Below are positions 22,415 through 29,638 of a stretch of DNA of 64,000 bases, piece by piece. This DNA comes from C-114 sp963719285 (GTDB lineage Bacteria; Chloroflexota; Limnocylindria; Limnocylindrales; CSP1-4), in assembly GCA_963719285.1 (NCBI GenBank), contig CAVRBO010000001.1, forward strand, positions 1,302,001-1,366,000. The letters are read 5' to 3'. The notes under the pieces are model-generated. The model worked only from the letters and a program-made list of their open reading frames with translations, ran no database searches and was not told the DNA's origin. The position numbers were made by a program, and so were the translations under genes. Numbering within the stretch: position 1 is the first letter of the stretch; each line of letters opens with the position of its first letter.

Positions 22415-25090
22415 ATGTCCGAACAGTCGCAGGCCGAGTCCATGGGGCTCGTCACCTTCCTCTTCACCGACATCGAGGGTTCGAGCCGGCTCGAGCAGCG
22501 TGTCGGCACGGGCGTGTACGCGACGCTCCTGGAGCGCCACCGCGAGCTCCTCCGGGCGGCCTTCGCCGCCAGGGGCGGCACGGAGCATGGCACCGCCGGC
22601 GACTCGTTCTTCGTCGTCTTCCCTACGGCCGCGGGTGCCATCGCGGCGGCCGTGGCCGGCCAGCGCGCGCTGGATGCCGAGCCGTGGCCGGACGAGGCGG
22701 CGATCCGCGTCCGGATCGGCATCCACACCGGCGAGGCCGAGCGGAGTGGGGCGGACATCGTCGGCATCGACATCAACCGGGCCGCCCGGATCGAGGCTGC
22801 CGCGAACGGCGGCCAGATCGTCGTGTCCGAGGCGACACGCGCCCTGGCGGCCGAAGCGCTCGAGGACGGGATCGGGTTCGTGGACCTGGGCCCGCATCGG
22901 CTCAAGGACTTCGAGCCGCTCCACCTCCACCAGGTGACCGCGCCGGGACTCACCCATGTGACGGCGCCACTGCGCAGCCAGGACGGCCGGCTCATCGGCT
23001 TCACCCAGCCCATGACGAGCTTCATCGGCCGCGAGACGACCCTCGCCGAGGTGCGCGAGGTGCTCCCGACGGTGCGCTTGCTGACGCTGACCGGACCGGG
23101 TGGCACCGGCAAGTCGAGACTGAGTATCGAGACTGCCCACGAATCCCTGAACTCGTTCCCGGGGGGCATCGTCTGGGTCGGCCTGTCGGCCATCGACGAC
23201 CCGACCCTCGTTCCGAGCGCGATCGCGACGGTCCTTGGCGTGATCGACGACGGCAGGATGGACCTCGTGCTGGCGATCGCCGAGCGGATCGGCGCGCAGC
23301 GGATGCTGCTCGTGCTCGACAACTTCGAGCAGGTCATCCCGGCGGCGCATGTCGTCGGGACGCTCCTGGCCCGCTGCCCGGAGCTGTCGGTCCTGGTCAC
23401 GAGCCGCGAGATCCTTCATCTGGCCGGGGAGCACGAATACCCCGTCCCGGCGCTGGACCTGCCCGACGTCGGTGCGGGCGTCGACCCGGCGCTCCTCGCC
23501 GGGAACGACGCCGTGGCCCTGTTCATGGCGCGGGCCCAGGCCGTCCGCCCGGACTTCCGCCTGACCGCCGACAACGCCCCGGCGGTCGCGGCCATCTGCG
23601 CCCGGCTCGATGGGCTGCCGCTCGCCATCGAACTCGCCGCCGCGCGCGTGCGCATCCTGGCGCCCGGGGCGCTGCTGTCCCGGCTCGAACAGTCCCTCGC
23701 CATCCTGGCCGGTGGCGCGAGCGACCTCCCGGCCCGCCAGCAGACCCTCCGCGGCGCCATCGCCTGGAGCTACGACCTGCTGACCGGTCCGGAGCGGACG
23801 CTGTTCGATCGTCTGTCAGTCTTCGCCGGCGGCTGGTCGATCGACGCGGCCGCTGCGGTGACCGATCCGGACGGCGACCTCGGCCTGGACTCGTTGGACG
23901 GGCTCACCTCATTGGTCGAGAAGAGCCTCGTCCGCGGCGCCGAGACCACGGACGACGAACCGCGGTTCCGGATGCTCCAGACGATCCGCGAGTTCGGCCT
24001 GGAGCGGCTCGCCGCGACCGGCGAGATCGGGACGCTCCGGGACCGTCATCTTGACTGGGTCGCCGGGCGCGTGGAGCTGGCCGAGCCTGAGCTCGTCGGG
24101 AAGGACACCAAGACCTGGCTCGACCGGCTCGAGCTCGAGCACGACAATCTCCGGGCGGCGCTGCGCTGGGCGCTCGAGGCCGGCCGGGTCGAGATCGGCC
24201 TGCTCACGGCAGGGCGCGCCTGGCGGTTCTGGCACCAGCGCGGCCATCTCGGCGAGGGCCTCGCGATGACCCGCGACCTCCTCGCCTGCCCCGCGGGCCA
24301 GGGCCGGACGCCGGGACGGGCGAAGGCGCTGAACGGCGCCGGCGGACTCGCCTACTGGCAGAACGACTTCCCGACGGCCGGCCGGTACTACGCCGAACAG
24401 CTCGACATCGTCCAGGAGCTCGGCGACAAGGCAGGGCTGGCCGAGGCGCACTACAACCTCGGGTACCTCGCGGCGATCCCGGGCGACCACGCGGCCGCCG
24501 TCGAGCACTACGAGCAGGCCCTGGCGCTGTGGCGCGAGTTGGGAGACGGGCGGGGGCAGGCGAGCGGCCTCGCGGGCCTGGGTCTGGTGCTCTACCTCAA
24601 GGGCGACTGGGAGGGCTCGCTCCGGACGAGCCGGGAAGCGCTCGCGGCAGCCGAGCGCATCGGGGATCGCTACCGCGCGGCGAGCGTCGTGGGCGTGATC
24701 GGCCGGGTCGCGATGGAACTGGGCGACCTTCGGCTGGCGCGTTCGAGCGGACTCGAGGCCCTGATGATGTTCGACGAGGTCGGGGACCTCACCGGCCTGG
24801 GCCTCCAGCTCGACGACCTTGGCGATCTCGCCATGCGCGAAGGCGACCCGCGCCGGGCGCTGCTGTTCGGCGGGGCGGCGGCGGGCCTTCGGGTGCGTGT
24901 CGCCGGTGGCGCCCCGCCGACGCTGGTCCGGCACGACGACTATCTCTCCGAGGCGCGGGCCGCCCTGGGACCCGAGCAGGCCGACGCCGTCTGGGCCACC
25001 GCGCTGGCGATGGACCAGCCCGCGGCGGTCGCCGAGGCTCGCGCGGCCTTCGCACCACTTCCGGAGGCCGAACCGCAGCCGAAGCCCTAG
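22415..25090 (+). CDS. Class III nucleotidyl cyclase - NTPase - TPR signalling protein
   Basis: An 891-residue cytoplasmic protein with three parts. First, a class III cyclase domain (about 10-180): metal Asp19 in FTDIEGSS, Asp63 in GDSFF, and the transition-state pair Asn121/Arg125 in INRAAR. The usual substrate-specifying Lys before the second Asp is absent, so base choice is uncertain. Second, a P-loop NB-ARC-like ATPase (GPGGTGKS near 225, LLVLDNFE, LPLAIELAAAR). Third, TPR repeats from about 620 to 840. The DNA-binding domain often found in such proteins is missing. It follows a cNMP-binding gene by 14 bases. Likely a ligand- or partner-gated cyclase; activity is inferred. Confidence 0.87.
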   Translation: MSEQSQAESMGLVTFLFTDIEGSSRLEQRVGTGVYATLLERHRELLRAAFAARGGTEHGTAGDSFFVVFPTAAGAIAAAVAGQRALDAEPWPDEAAIRVRIGIHTGEAERSGADIVGIDINRAARIEAAANGGQIVVSEATRALAAEALEDGIGFVDLGPHRLKDFEPLHLHQVTAPGLTHVTAPLRSQDGRLIGFTQPMTSFIGRETTLAEVREVLPTVRLLTLTGPGGTGKSRLSIETAHESLNSFPGGIVWVGLSAIDDPTLVPSAIATVLGVIDDGRMDLVLAIAERIGAQRMLLVLDNFEQVIPAAHVVGTLLARCPELSVLVTSREILHLAGEHEYPVPALDLPDVGAGVDPALLAGNDAVALFMARAQAVRPDFRLTADNAPAVAAICARLDGLPLAIELAAARVRILAPGALLSRLEQSLAILAGGASDLPARQQTLRGAIAWSYDLLTGPERTLFDRLSVFAGGWSIDAAAAVTDPDGDLGLDSLDGLTSLVEKSLVRGAETTDDEPRFRMLQTIREFGLERLAATGEIGTLRDRHLDWVAGRVELAEPELVGKDTKTWLDRLELEHDNLRAALRWALEAGRVEIGLLTAGRAWRFWHQRGHLGEGLAMTRDLLACPAGQGRTPGRAKALNGAGGLAYWQNDFPTAGRYYAEQLDIVQELGDKAGLAEAHYNLGYLAAIPGDHAAAVEHYEQALALWRELGDGRGQASGLAGLGLVLYLKGDWEGSLRTSREALAAAERIGDRYRAASVVGVIGRVAMELGDLRLARSSGLEALMMFDEVGDLTGLGLQLDDLGDLAMREGDPRRALLFGGAAAGLRVRVAGGAPPTLVRHDDYLSEARAALGPEQADAVWATALAMDQPAAVAEARAAFAPLPEAEPQPKP

Positions 25091-25093
25091 GAT
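25088..25093 (+). promoter_or_regulatory. Leaderless-type -10 element of thyX
   Basis: TAGGAT ends seven bases before ATG 25101. It includes the TAG stop codon of the preceding gene, so thyX can be transcribed independently of the cyclase gene. Confidence 0.45.
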
Positions 25094-25100
25094 TGTCGAG

Positions 25101-25991
25101 ATGACCGCTGAGCCGACGCCTCCCCCGGACCCAGCCCAGGCGACGGGCAGCCCCCAGCGCGAGAAGACCGGCATCCCGCGCAACCCGGGTCGACGGGACC
25201 TCGGGATGAAGGCGACGCTCCTGTTCCCGGACCGCGAGATCGTGGACCGCTTCTACGTCCCGCTCATCTACACGGCCTGCCGGACCTGCTACTCGGAGAT
25301 GGAGCCCGAGGAGATCTTCAAGAAAGCGGTCGCCGGCGAGTACAACGTCGCCAAGCAGCAGCGGCTCATCCAGGGGGTCATCGAGTCCGGGCACGGCTCG
25401 ACCATCGAGCACATCGTCTTCACCTTCGGGATCAGTGGCGTCTCGCGGACGCTGTCGCACCAGCTCGTGCGCCATCGGGCGGGCGTGGCATTCGACCAGC
25501 AGAGCCAGCGCTACGTGAAGTTCAAAGGCGCTTCGACGATGCTCCCTGGAACGCTCGAGGACGCCGATCCCGAGCTGCGACAGCGTTACGAGGACCAGAT
25601 CGAGGGCTCGCTCGAGCTCTACGGCGATCTGGTGGAGGCCGGCATCCCGGGCGAGGATGCCCGGTTCGTCTTCCCCAACGCGACCCGGACGAACCTCGTC
25701 ATGACCGCCAACCTCCGCGCGCTCATCCACATGAGCGGCCTCCGTCTGTGCACGATGGCCCAGTGGGAGATCCGCCGGCTCTTCCAGTTGATCCGCCACG
25801 AGATCTTCCAGGTGAGCCCGTTCCTCGGATCGTTCCTGGCCCCCAAGTGCGTGCCCCTCGGCTACTGCGACGAGATGGGCAATCGCGACGAGCACTGCCC
25901 GATCCGCCCGCACAAGGACAACGTCCTGGGCGCCTGGGCGGACAAGTCCAAGGCGGCCAAGGCCGCCGGCCGGGAGCTGCTCGTCCGCTAG
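25101..25991 (+). CDS. thyX: Flavin-dependent thymidylate synthase
   Basis: A 296-residue ThyX, which methylates dUMP to dTMP using methylene-tetrahydrofolate, FAD and NADPH. The ThyX motif starts at Arg124-His125-Arg126 and its serine is Ser135, within RHRAGVAFDQQSQRY. There are eight residues between RHR and Ser where the textbook motif has seven. Other family segments include ESGHGSTIEH and the late arginine-rich helix. The first 35 residues are Pro-rich and unconserved; Met36 (GMKATLLFP) is a possible alternative start, but a -10 hexamer supports ATG 25101. The last bases overlap the convergent lipoprotein gene by four. Confidence 0.95.
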   Translation: MTAEPTPPPDPAQATGSPQREKTGIPRNPGRRDLGMKATLLFPDREIVDRFYVPLIYTACRTCYSEMEPEEIFKKAVAGEYNVAKQQRLIQGVIESGHGSTIEHIVFTFGISGVSRTLSHQLVRHRAGVAFDQQSQRYVKFKGASTMLPGTLEDADPELRQRYEDQIEGSLELYGDLVEAGIPGEDARFVFPNATRTNLVMTANLRALIHMSGLRLCTMAQWEIRRLFQLIRHEIFQVSPFLGSFLAPKCVPLGYCDEMGNRDEHCPIRPHKDNVLGAWADKSKAAKAAGRELLVR

Positions 25992-26527
25992 GTGGTGGTC
26001 ACGTCGATCGTGCAGGGGGCATCCCTGGCGAACGTCACGTGGATCGCGATCCCGGTGGTGTCCAGCAGGACCAGCAGGTCCAGCTCACAGCTGACCGTCC
26101 TCCCCAGGATCGGCAGATCGTCGAAGCCCGGTGACGACACGTCCGACACCATGCTGGCGACGCCCGCCACGCGGTAGCGGCCGGGGGCGAGGCTGGTCGG
26201 GCCGCCGATCGCCGGACCGCTGACCTCGCAGTCCCCGCCGGCGCCCCGCGGATCGACGGCGAACCGGGCATCGTCCCAGGTCGCGATGCGGTCCAGCGGT
26301 CCAGACCCGGCATCGATGAGGAGCGAGGCAAGGCAGCCATATGGCGACGACTCCGGGATGACGCCGGACGCCGCGATGGACAGCAGTGCGCCCGACGGGA
26401 TCCGCGGCGTGTGCGCGATCGCGGGGGCGCTCGCCGTCGGGGACGGGGGCAGCACCGGGATCGAGCAGGCGGCGGCGAGGAACAGGACCGCGCCGAGGAG
26501 CGAGAACCGGGGCGATCGCCGCAGCAT
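25988..26527 (-). CDS. Hypothetical lipoprotein
   Basis: A 179-residue protein with a lipoprotein signal peptide: a basic N-terminus, a hydrophobic core and lipobox LAAAC with Cys21, followed by a Pro/Ser/Thr-rich linker. The mature domain contains four further cysteines (CLAS, CEVS, CELD, CTID), probably two disulfides, and reads as a beta-rich secreted domain. No family recognised. ATG 26527 has CCGGAGGTCC upstream. It converges with thyX. Confidence 0.7.
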   Translation of the reverse strand: MLRRSPRFSLLGAVLFLAAACSIPVLPPSPTASAPAIAHTPRIPSGALLSIAASGVIPESSPYGCLASLLIDAGSGPLDRIATWDDARFAVDPRGAGGDCEVSGPAIGGPTSLAPGRYRVAGVASMVSDVSSPGFDDLPILGRTVSCELDLLVLLDTTGIAIHVTFARDAPCTIDVTTT

Positions 26528-26582
26528 CGGTGGACCTCCGGGGCGCGAGACGGCTCACCCGGTCAGCTGGTTCCCCGCCGGA

Positions 26583-27443
26583 TCAGGCGGGAGGCAGTTC
26601 GCGGACGAAGCGCCGGATGACCCTCGCGAGACGCGGGCCGGCCTCGGCGCCGGCGGCCAGCACCTCTTCGTGCGACAGCGGTTCGCCCGAGTAGCCGGCC
26701 CCGGGGTTCGTCACGAGCGAGACGCCGGCGACCTCCAGGCCGGCCCAGCGGGCGGCGATCGTCTCGAGGACGGTCGACATGCCCACGGCGTCGCCACCCC
26801 AGGCGCGGAGCATCCGGACCTCGGCCGGGGTCTCGTAGGTGGGTCCGAGCAGGCCGACGTACACGCCCTCCTGCATGTCCACGCGTTCCGCGCGGGCCGC
26901 GGCGTGGAGGCGTTCGCGCAGCGCCGGTGCGTAGGCGTCGGTGAGGTCCTGGAAGCGCGGGCCGATCGAATCCGCGTTCGGGCCCAGGAGCGGGGTCCGG
27001 CCGGTCATGTTGATGTGGTCGGCGATGACCATGAGCGTCCCCGCGCCGAACGACGGGTCGAGCCCTCCGGCGGCGTTGGTGAGGACGATCGTCCGCGCGC
27101 CGAGCCGGCCCATGAGCAGGACGGGCTGGACGACCAGGCCCGGGTCGTTGCCTTCGTACATGTGGAGGCGGCCCTGGAGCATGACCGCCGGCACGCCGTC
27201 AAGGCGACCGAGGAGGAGGCGGCCGACGTGGCCGGGTGCCGTCGCCGCGGGCCAGCCGGGCAGGTCCGCGAATGGGATCGCGACGATGTCCACGAGGTCG
27301 TCCGCCAGTCCGCCGAGCCCCGAACCGAGCACGATCCCGACCCGCGGGACGAGGTCACTTCGGACGCGGACGGCCGCCTCGAGCGCATCGAGCCGGGCGG
27401 GCTGGTCGGCGGGCGGGATGGGGGTCCGGGGGTCGAAGGCCAT
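26583..27443 (-). CDS. punA: Purine nucleoside phosphorylase
   Basis: A 286-residue trimeric-type purine nucleoside phosphorylase that splits (deoxy)guanosine/inosine with phosphate into base and (deoxy)ribose-1-phosphate. Family motifs: GIVLGSGLGGL (phosphate loop) near 36-46, GRLHMYEG near 91, TNAAGG near 122, GPTYETPAE near 203, GMSTV near 221, and the base-contacting Asn in TNPGAG. ATG 27443 lies seven bases after a TACGCT hexamer. No other nucleoside-salvage gene is adjacent except thyX 600 bases away. Confidence 0.93.
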   Translation of the reverse strand: MAFDPRTPIPPADQPARLDALEAAVRVRSDLVPRVGIVLGSGLGGLADDLVDIVAIPFADLPGWPAATAPGHVGRLLLGRLDGVPAVMLQGRLHMYEGNDPGLVVQPVLLMGRLGARTIVLTNAAGGLDPSFGAGTLMVIADHINMTGRTPLLGPNADSIGPRFQDLTDAYAPALRERLHAAARAERVDMQEGVYVGLLGPTYETPAEVRMLRAWGGDAVGMSTVLETIAARWAGLEVAGVSLVTNPGAGYSGEPLSHEEVLAAGAEAGPRLARVIRRFVRELPPA

Positions 27444-27450
27444 CCGTCGC

Positions 27451-27456
27451 AGCGTA
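27451..27456 (-). promoter_or_regulatory. Leaderless-type -10 element of punA
   Basis: TACGCT on the minus strand ends seven bases before ATG 27443. Confidence 0.45.
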
Positions 27457-27526
27457 GCGCACGGGATAGGGCCCGATGACGGCGGGGACGAGGACGGCGG
27501 TGGGCAGAGCCGTCGAGCTGGCACAC

Positions 27527-27583
27527 GGTCCGCGCGGGGCCAGCGCGCGCGGGCCTCGTCACGCGAGGCCACTCGCGCGGACC
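27527..27583. other. Long nested hairpin in the punA-moaA gap
   Basis: Arms GGTCCGCGCG (27527-27536) and CGCGCGGACC (27574-27583) enclose a second stem GGCCTCG/CGAGGCC (27552-27558, 27564-27570). It would fold strongly in RNA from either strand. No U-tract follows. It may end the candidate RNA that starts near 27810 on the minus strand. Confidence 0.45.
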
Positions 27584-27600
27584 GACCAAGGCGGCGTCAG

Positions 27601-27814
27601 GCCGGGGAGGGTTTCGAGGGGGAGAGGCTTCGCCTGCCCGACGAGAGTATCGACACCGGGATGCCGATCACGTCTCGCCGGGCCGGTCCCATTCGGGGCG
27701 GCGGTGAAGCCGCCGGGACTGGGCAAGGAAGCGCCCGAAGTGACCGTGCTGGACCAGTGATCCTTGATGTGATCTCGGTGTCTCCGGTCTTCGCTGGCCC
27801 CTTCGGGCAAGACC
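27601..27814 (-). ncRNA. Candidate structured RNA
   Basis: The 819-bp gap 27444-28262 has no credible coding frame. Downstream of a strong minus-strand promoter the RNA would begin with a hairpin (GGTCTT, 27814-27809 region, with AAGACC at 27791-27786 on that strand). It continues with a stem CAAGGA/TCCTTG, a nested stem GTCCC-GGCGG against CCGCC-GGGAC, and a GATCAC/GTGATC long-range pair. The RNA would end in or before the hairpin at 27527-27583, or run on as a punA leader. It does not show the cores of tmRNA, RNase P, SRP RNA or the common riboswitches that I can recognise. Boundaries are approximate. Confidence 0.3.
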
Positions 27815-27815
27815 A

Positions 27816-27844
27816 AAGATAGGAGGCGGCCGGAGGAGGGTCAA
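27816..27844 (-). promoter_or_regulatory. Strong sigma-70-like promoter pointing towards punA
   Basis: On the minus strand TTGACC (27844-27839), a 17-base spacer and TATCTT (27821-27816). No gene starts just downstream; the nearest is punA 370 bases away with its own -10, which is why an RNA gene or long leader is suspected. Confidence 0.55.
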
Positions 27845-27849
27845 CGCGC

Positions 27850-27924
27850 TTTTCCACGAAATTCGTACACGAGGCGCCACCTCTGTCCACGAGTTCGGCC
27901 GGGGTGTGGACAATGGGTGGACAA
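27850..27924. other. Cluster of DnaA-box-like sites
   Basis: Within 75 bp: TTTTCCACG (27850-27858), CTGTCCACG (27883-27891), TGTGGACAA (27905-27913, a perfect TTGTCCACA on the other strand) and GGTGGACAA (27916-27924, one mismatch). TTGTCCACA is the DnaA box of high-GC actinobacteria. No dnaA, dnaN or AT-rich stretch is evident nearby, so this may be a DnaA-titration or regulatory site instead of an origin. The rest of the gap to 28262 shows only GC-rich short palindromes (for example AACGT repeats at 27966-27981) and nothing I can name. Confidence 0.4.
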
Positions 27925-28262
27925 CCCCGGCCGGGGCCGGCGATCGCGGTGGCCAGCCTCCAATGAACGTCCTGAGAACGTTGGCGGCCGATTCGACCGA
28001 CCCGAGGGTCTGATGTCCGTGGGGGGACGCCTGACACCGATCGCGGGGTCCGGCGGGTTCCGATCCGCGGTGGGCCGAACGGGGCGACCGGTCGATAGGC
28101 CCCTCCGATGTCCCGGTTCCGGGTCCCCGGCGCGCCGAACGTTCCGGGGCCGCACGTTAGGCCCTCGCGAGTCGGGCCGCACCTCGCCGGCCCCTCGCGC
28201 CGCGCCAGCCGCCCCGGCACCGCGCCCGGTCCACGCGAGCCGCCGGACAGCGGGCTGCGGAC

Positions 28263-29321
28263 CTAGCCCCCGAGCGCGAACATCTCCGCCCGGGGGAGCG
28301 CCTCGGTCGCCTCGGATCGGAGCTCGCTGTAGCGGTCGGCGCGGACCGCCCAGATCGCCCCGATCGCATCGCGCAGGTCCTCGTCCGTGGCCCCCGAACG
28401 CAACAGCCCACGCAGGTCGTGCCCTTCGGTGCCGAACAGGCACGTGTACAGCCGGCCATCGGCCGACAGGCGGGCACGGGTGCAGGCGCCGCAGAACGGC
28501 CGGGTGACGGACGCGATGACCCCCACCTCGCCGGCCCCGTCGAGGTAGCGATAGCGGTCGGCGACCTCGCCCGGGTAGCTCGGTGGGACGGGTTCGAGCG
28601 GCATCGCCTCTCCGATCGCCGCGAGGAGCTCGGCCGCGGGCACCACGTCGTCCATCCGCCAGCCGTTGGTATGGCCGACGTCCATGTACTCGATGAAACG
28701 GAGGATCAGGCCCTCGCTCCGTGCCCAGCGGGCCATCGGCACCACGCTCGTCTCGTTGAGACCGCGCCGGACCACCATGTTGATCTTGAGCGGCGCGAGA
28801 CCGGCCGCCCGGGCCGCGTCGATCCCGTCCAGGACCTTGTCCACCGGGAAGTCGACGTCGTTCATCGACCGGAATGTCGCGTCGTCCAGCGAGTCCAGGC
28901 TCACCGTGATGCGGCCCAACCCCGCCGCGGCCAGGTCGGCCGCCAGCCCCCGCAACGCGGAGCCGTTCGTCGTCAGGGTCAGGTCGACCGGCGCACCACC
29001 CGGCGTCCGGATCGTGGCGAGGCGCTCGATGAGCTTGGGCAGGTCGCGCCGGACGAGCGGCTCCCCGCCGGTGATCCGCAGCTTCTCGGCACCCAGGCCG
29101 ACGAACACCCGGGCGAGCCGCTCGATCTCCTCGAAGGTCAGGACGAGCTCGCGCGGGAGGAACGCGAAGTCCCGCCCGAAGACCTCCTTGGGCATGCAGT
29201 ACACGCACCGGAAGTTGCACCGGTCGGTGACCGAGATCCGGAGGTCGTGGATGGGCCGGCCCAGGCGATCGCGCGGACCCGGTCGCTCAGGATCCATGAG
29301 TGGGAGGGCGGTGCGCTCCAT
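28263..29321 (-). CDS. moaA: GTP 3',8-cyclase (molybdenum cofactor biosynthesis)
   Basis: A 352-residue radical SAM enzyme for the first step of molybdopterin synthesis. The SAM cluster ligands are Cys35, Cys39 and Cys42 (CNFRCVYC); ITGGEPL follows. The second 4Fe-4S cluster that binds GTP uses Cys277, Cys280 and Cys294. The C-terminal Gly-Gly required for activity is present. Size and motifs match MoaA. ATG 29321 lies six bases after a TACCAT hexamer; Met9 is a less likely start. No moaC or other cofactor gene is adjacent. Confidence 0.95.
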   Translation of the reverse strand: MERTALPLMDPERPGPRDRLGRPIHDLRISVTDRCNFRCVYCMPKEVFGRDFAFLPRELVLTFEEIERLARVFVGLGAEKLRITGGEPLVRRDLPKLIERLATIRTPGGAPVDLTLTTNGSALRGLAADLAAAGLGRITVSLDSLDDATFRSMNDVDFPVDKVLDGIDAARAAGLAPLKINMVVRRGLNETSVVPMARWARSEGLILRFIEYMDVGHTNGWRMDDVVPAAELLAAIGEAMPLEPVPPSYPGEVADRYRYLDGAGEVGVIASVTRPFCGACTRARLSADGRLYTCLFGTEGHDLRGLLRSGATDEDLRDAIGAIWAVRADRYSELRSEATEALPRAEMFALGG

Positions 29322-29327
29322 CGGGCC

Positions 29328-29356
29328 ATGGTACCCGTGGAACCCGACCCTGCCCA
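29328..29356 (-). promoter_or_regulatory. moaA promoter, leaderless type
   Basis: TGGGCA (29356-29351), a 17-base spacer and TACCAT (29333-29328) on the minus strand; the -10 ends six bases before ATG 29321. Confidence 0.5.
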
Positions 29357-29515
29357 CCGGGCCGGCACCGATCGGTTCGGGCGGGGATCGACCCCGGCGC
29401 GCGGACGCACCAAGCGGACGCGCGGGTGGGACCAACCGATGGTGCCTGGGGGCGACGGATGAACGGCGGCCGAGGTCGAACGGTCCGGTGACGGGACGCC
29501 CACGCTAGGTCCGCC

Positions 29516-29566
29516 GGTACCACTGGGCTAGACCCGTGGTACCTCTAGCGGACTCCACCAGAGTCC
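29516..29566. promoter_or_regulatory. Two inverted repeats upstream of the coiled-coil/CpaE operon
   Basis: The 317-bp divergent gap 29322-29638 holds GGTACCAC (29516-29523) facing GTGGTACC (29536-29543), extended by a GGG/CCC pair, then GGACTC (29550-29555) facing GAGTCC (29561-29566). A TACAGT at 29577-29582 could be the -10 of the downstream operon, placing the repeats as upstream operators. No other gene or RNA is seen in the gap. Confidence 0.45.
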
Positions 29567-29638
29567 ATTCCCTTCCTACAGTGCGGACAGGCCCTGAGAC
29601 ACCAGCGGCAATGTCCTACGTGGAGGGGACTTCGCAAT

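Noticed and set aside
27559..27816. 85-residue frame starting TTG right at the promoter near 27816
   Set aside because: Amino acid composition is Pro/Arg/Ser-heavy with no domain, and the DNA shows nested stems, so a structured RNA is more likely than a protein.
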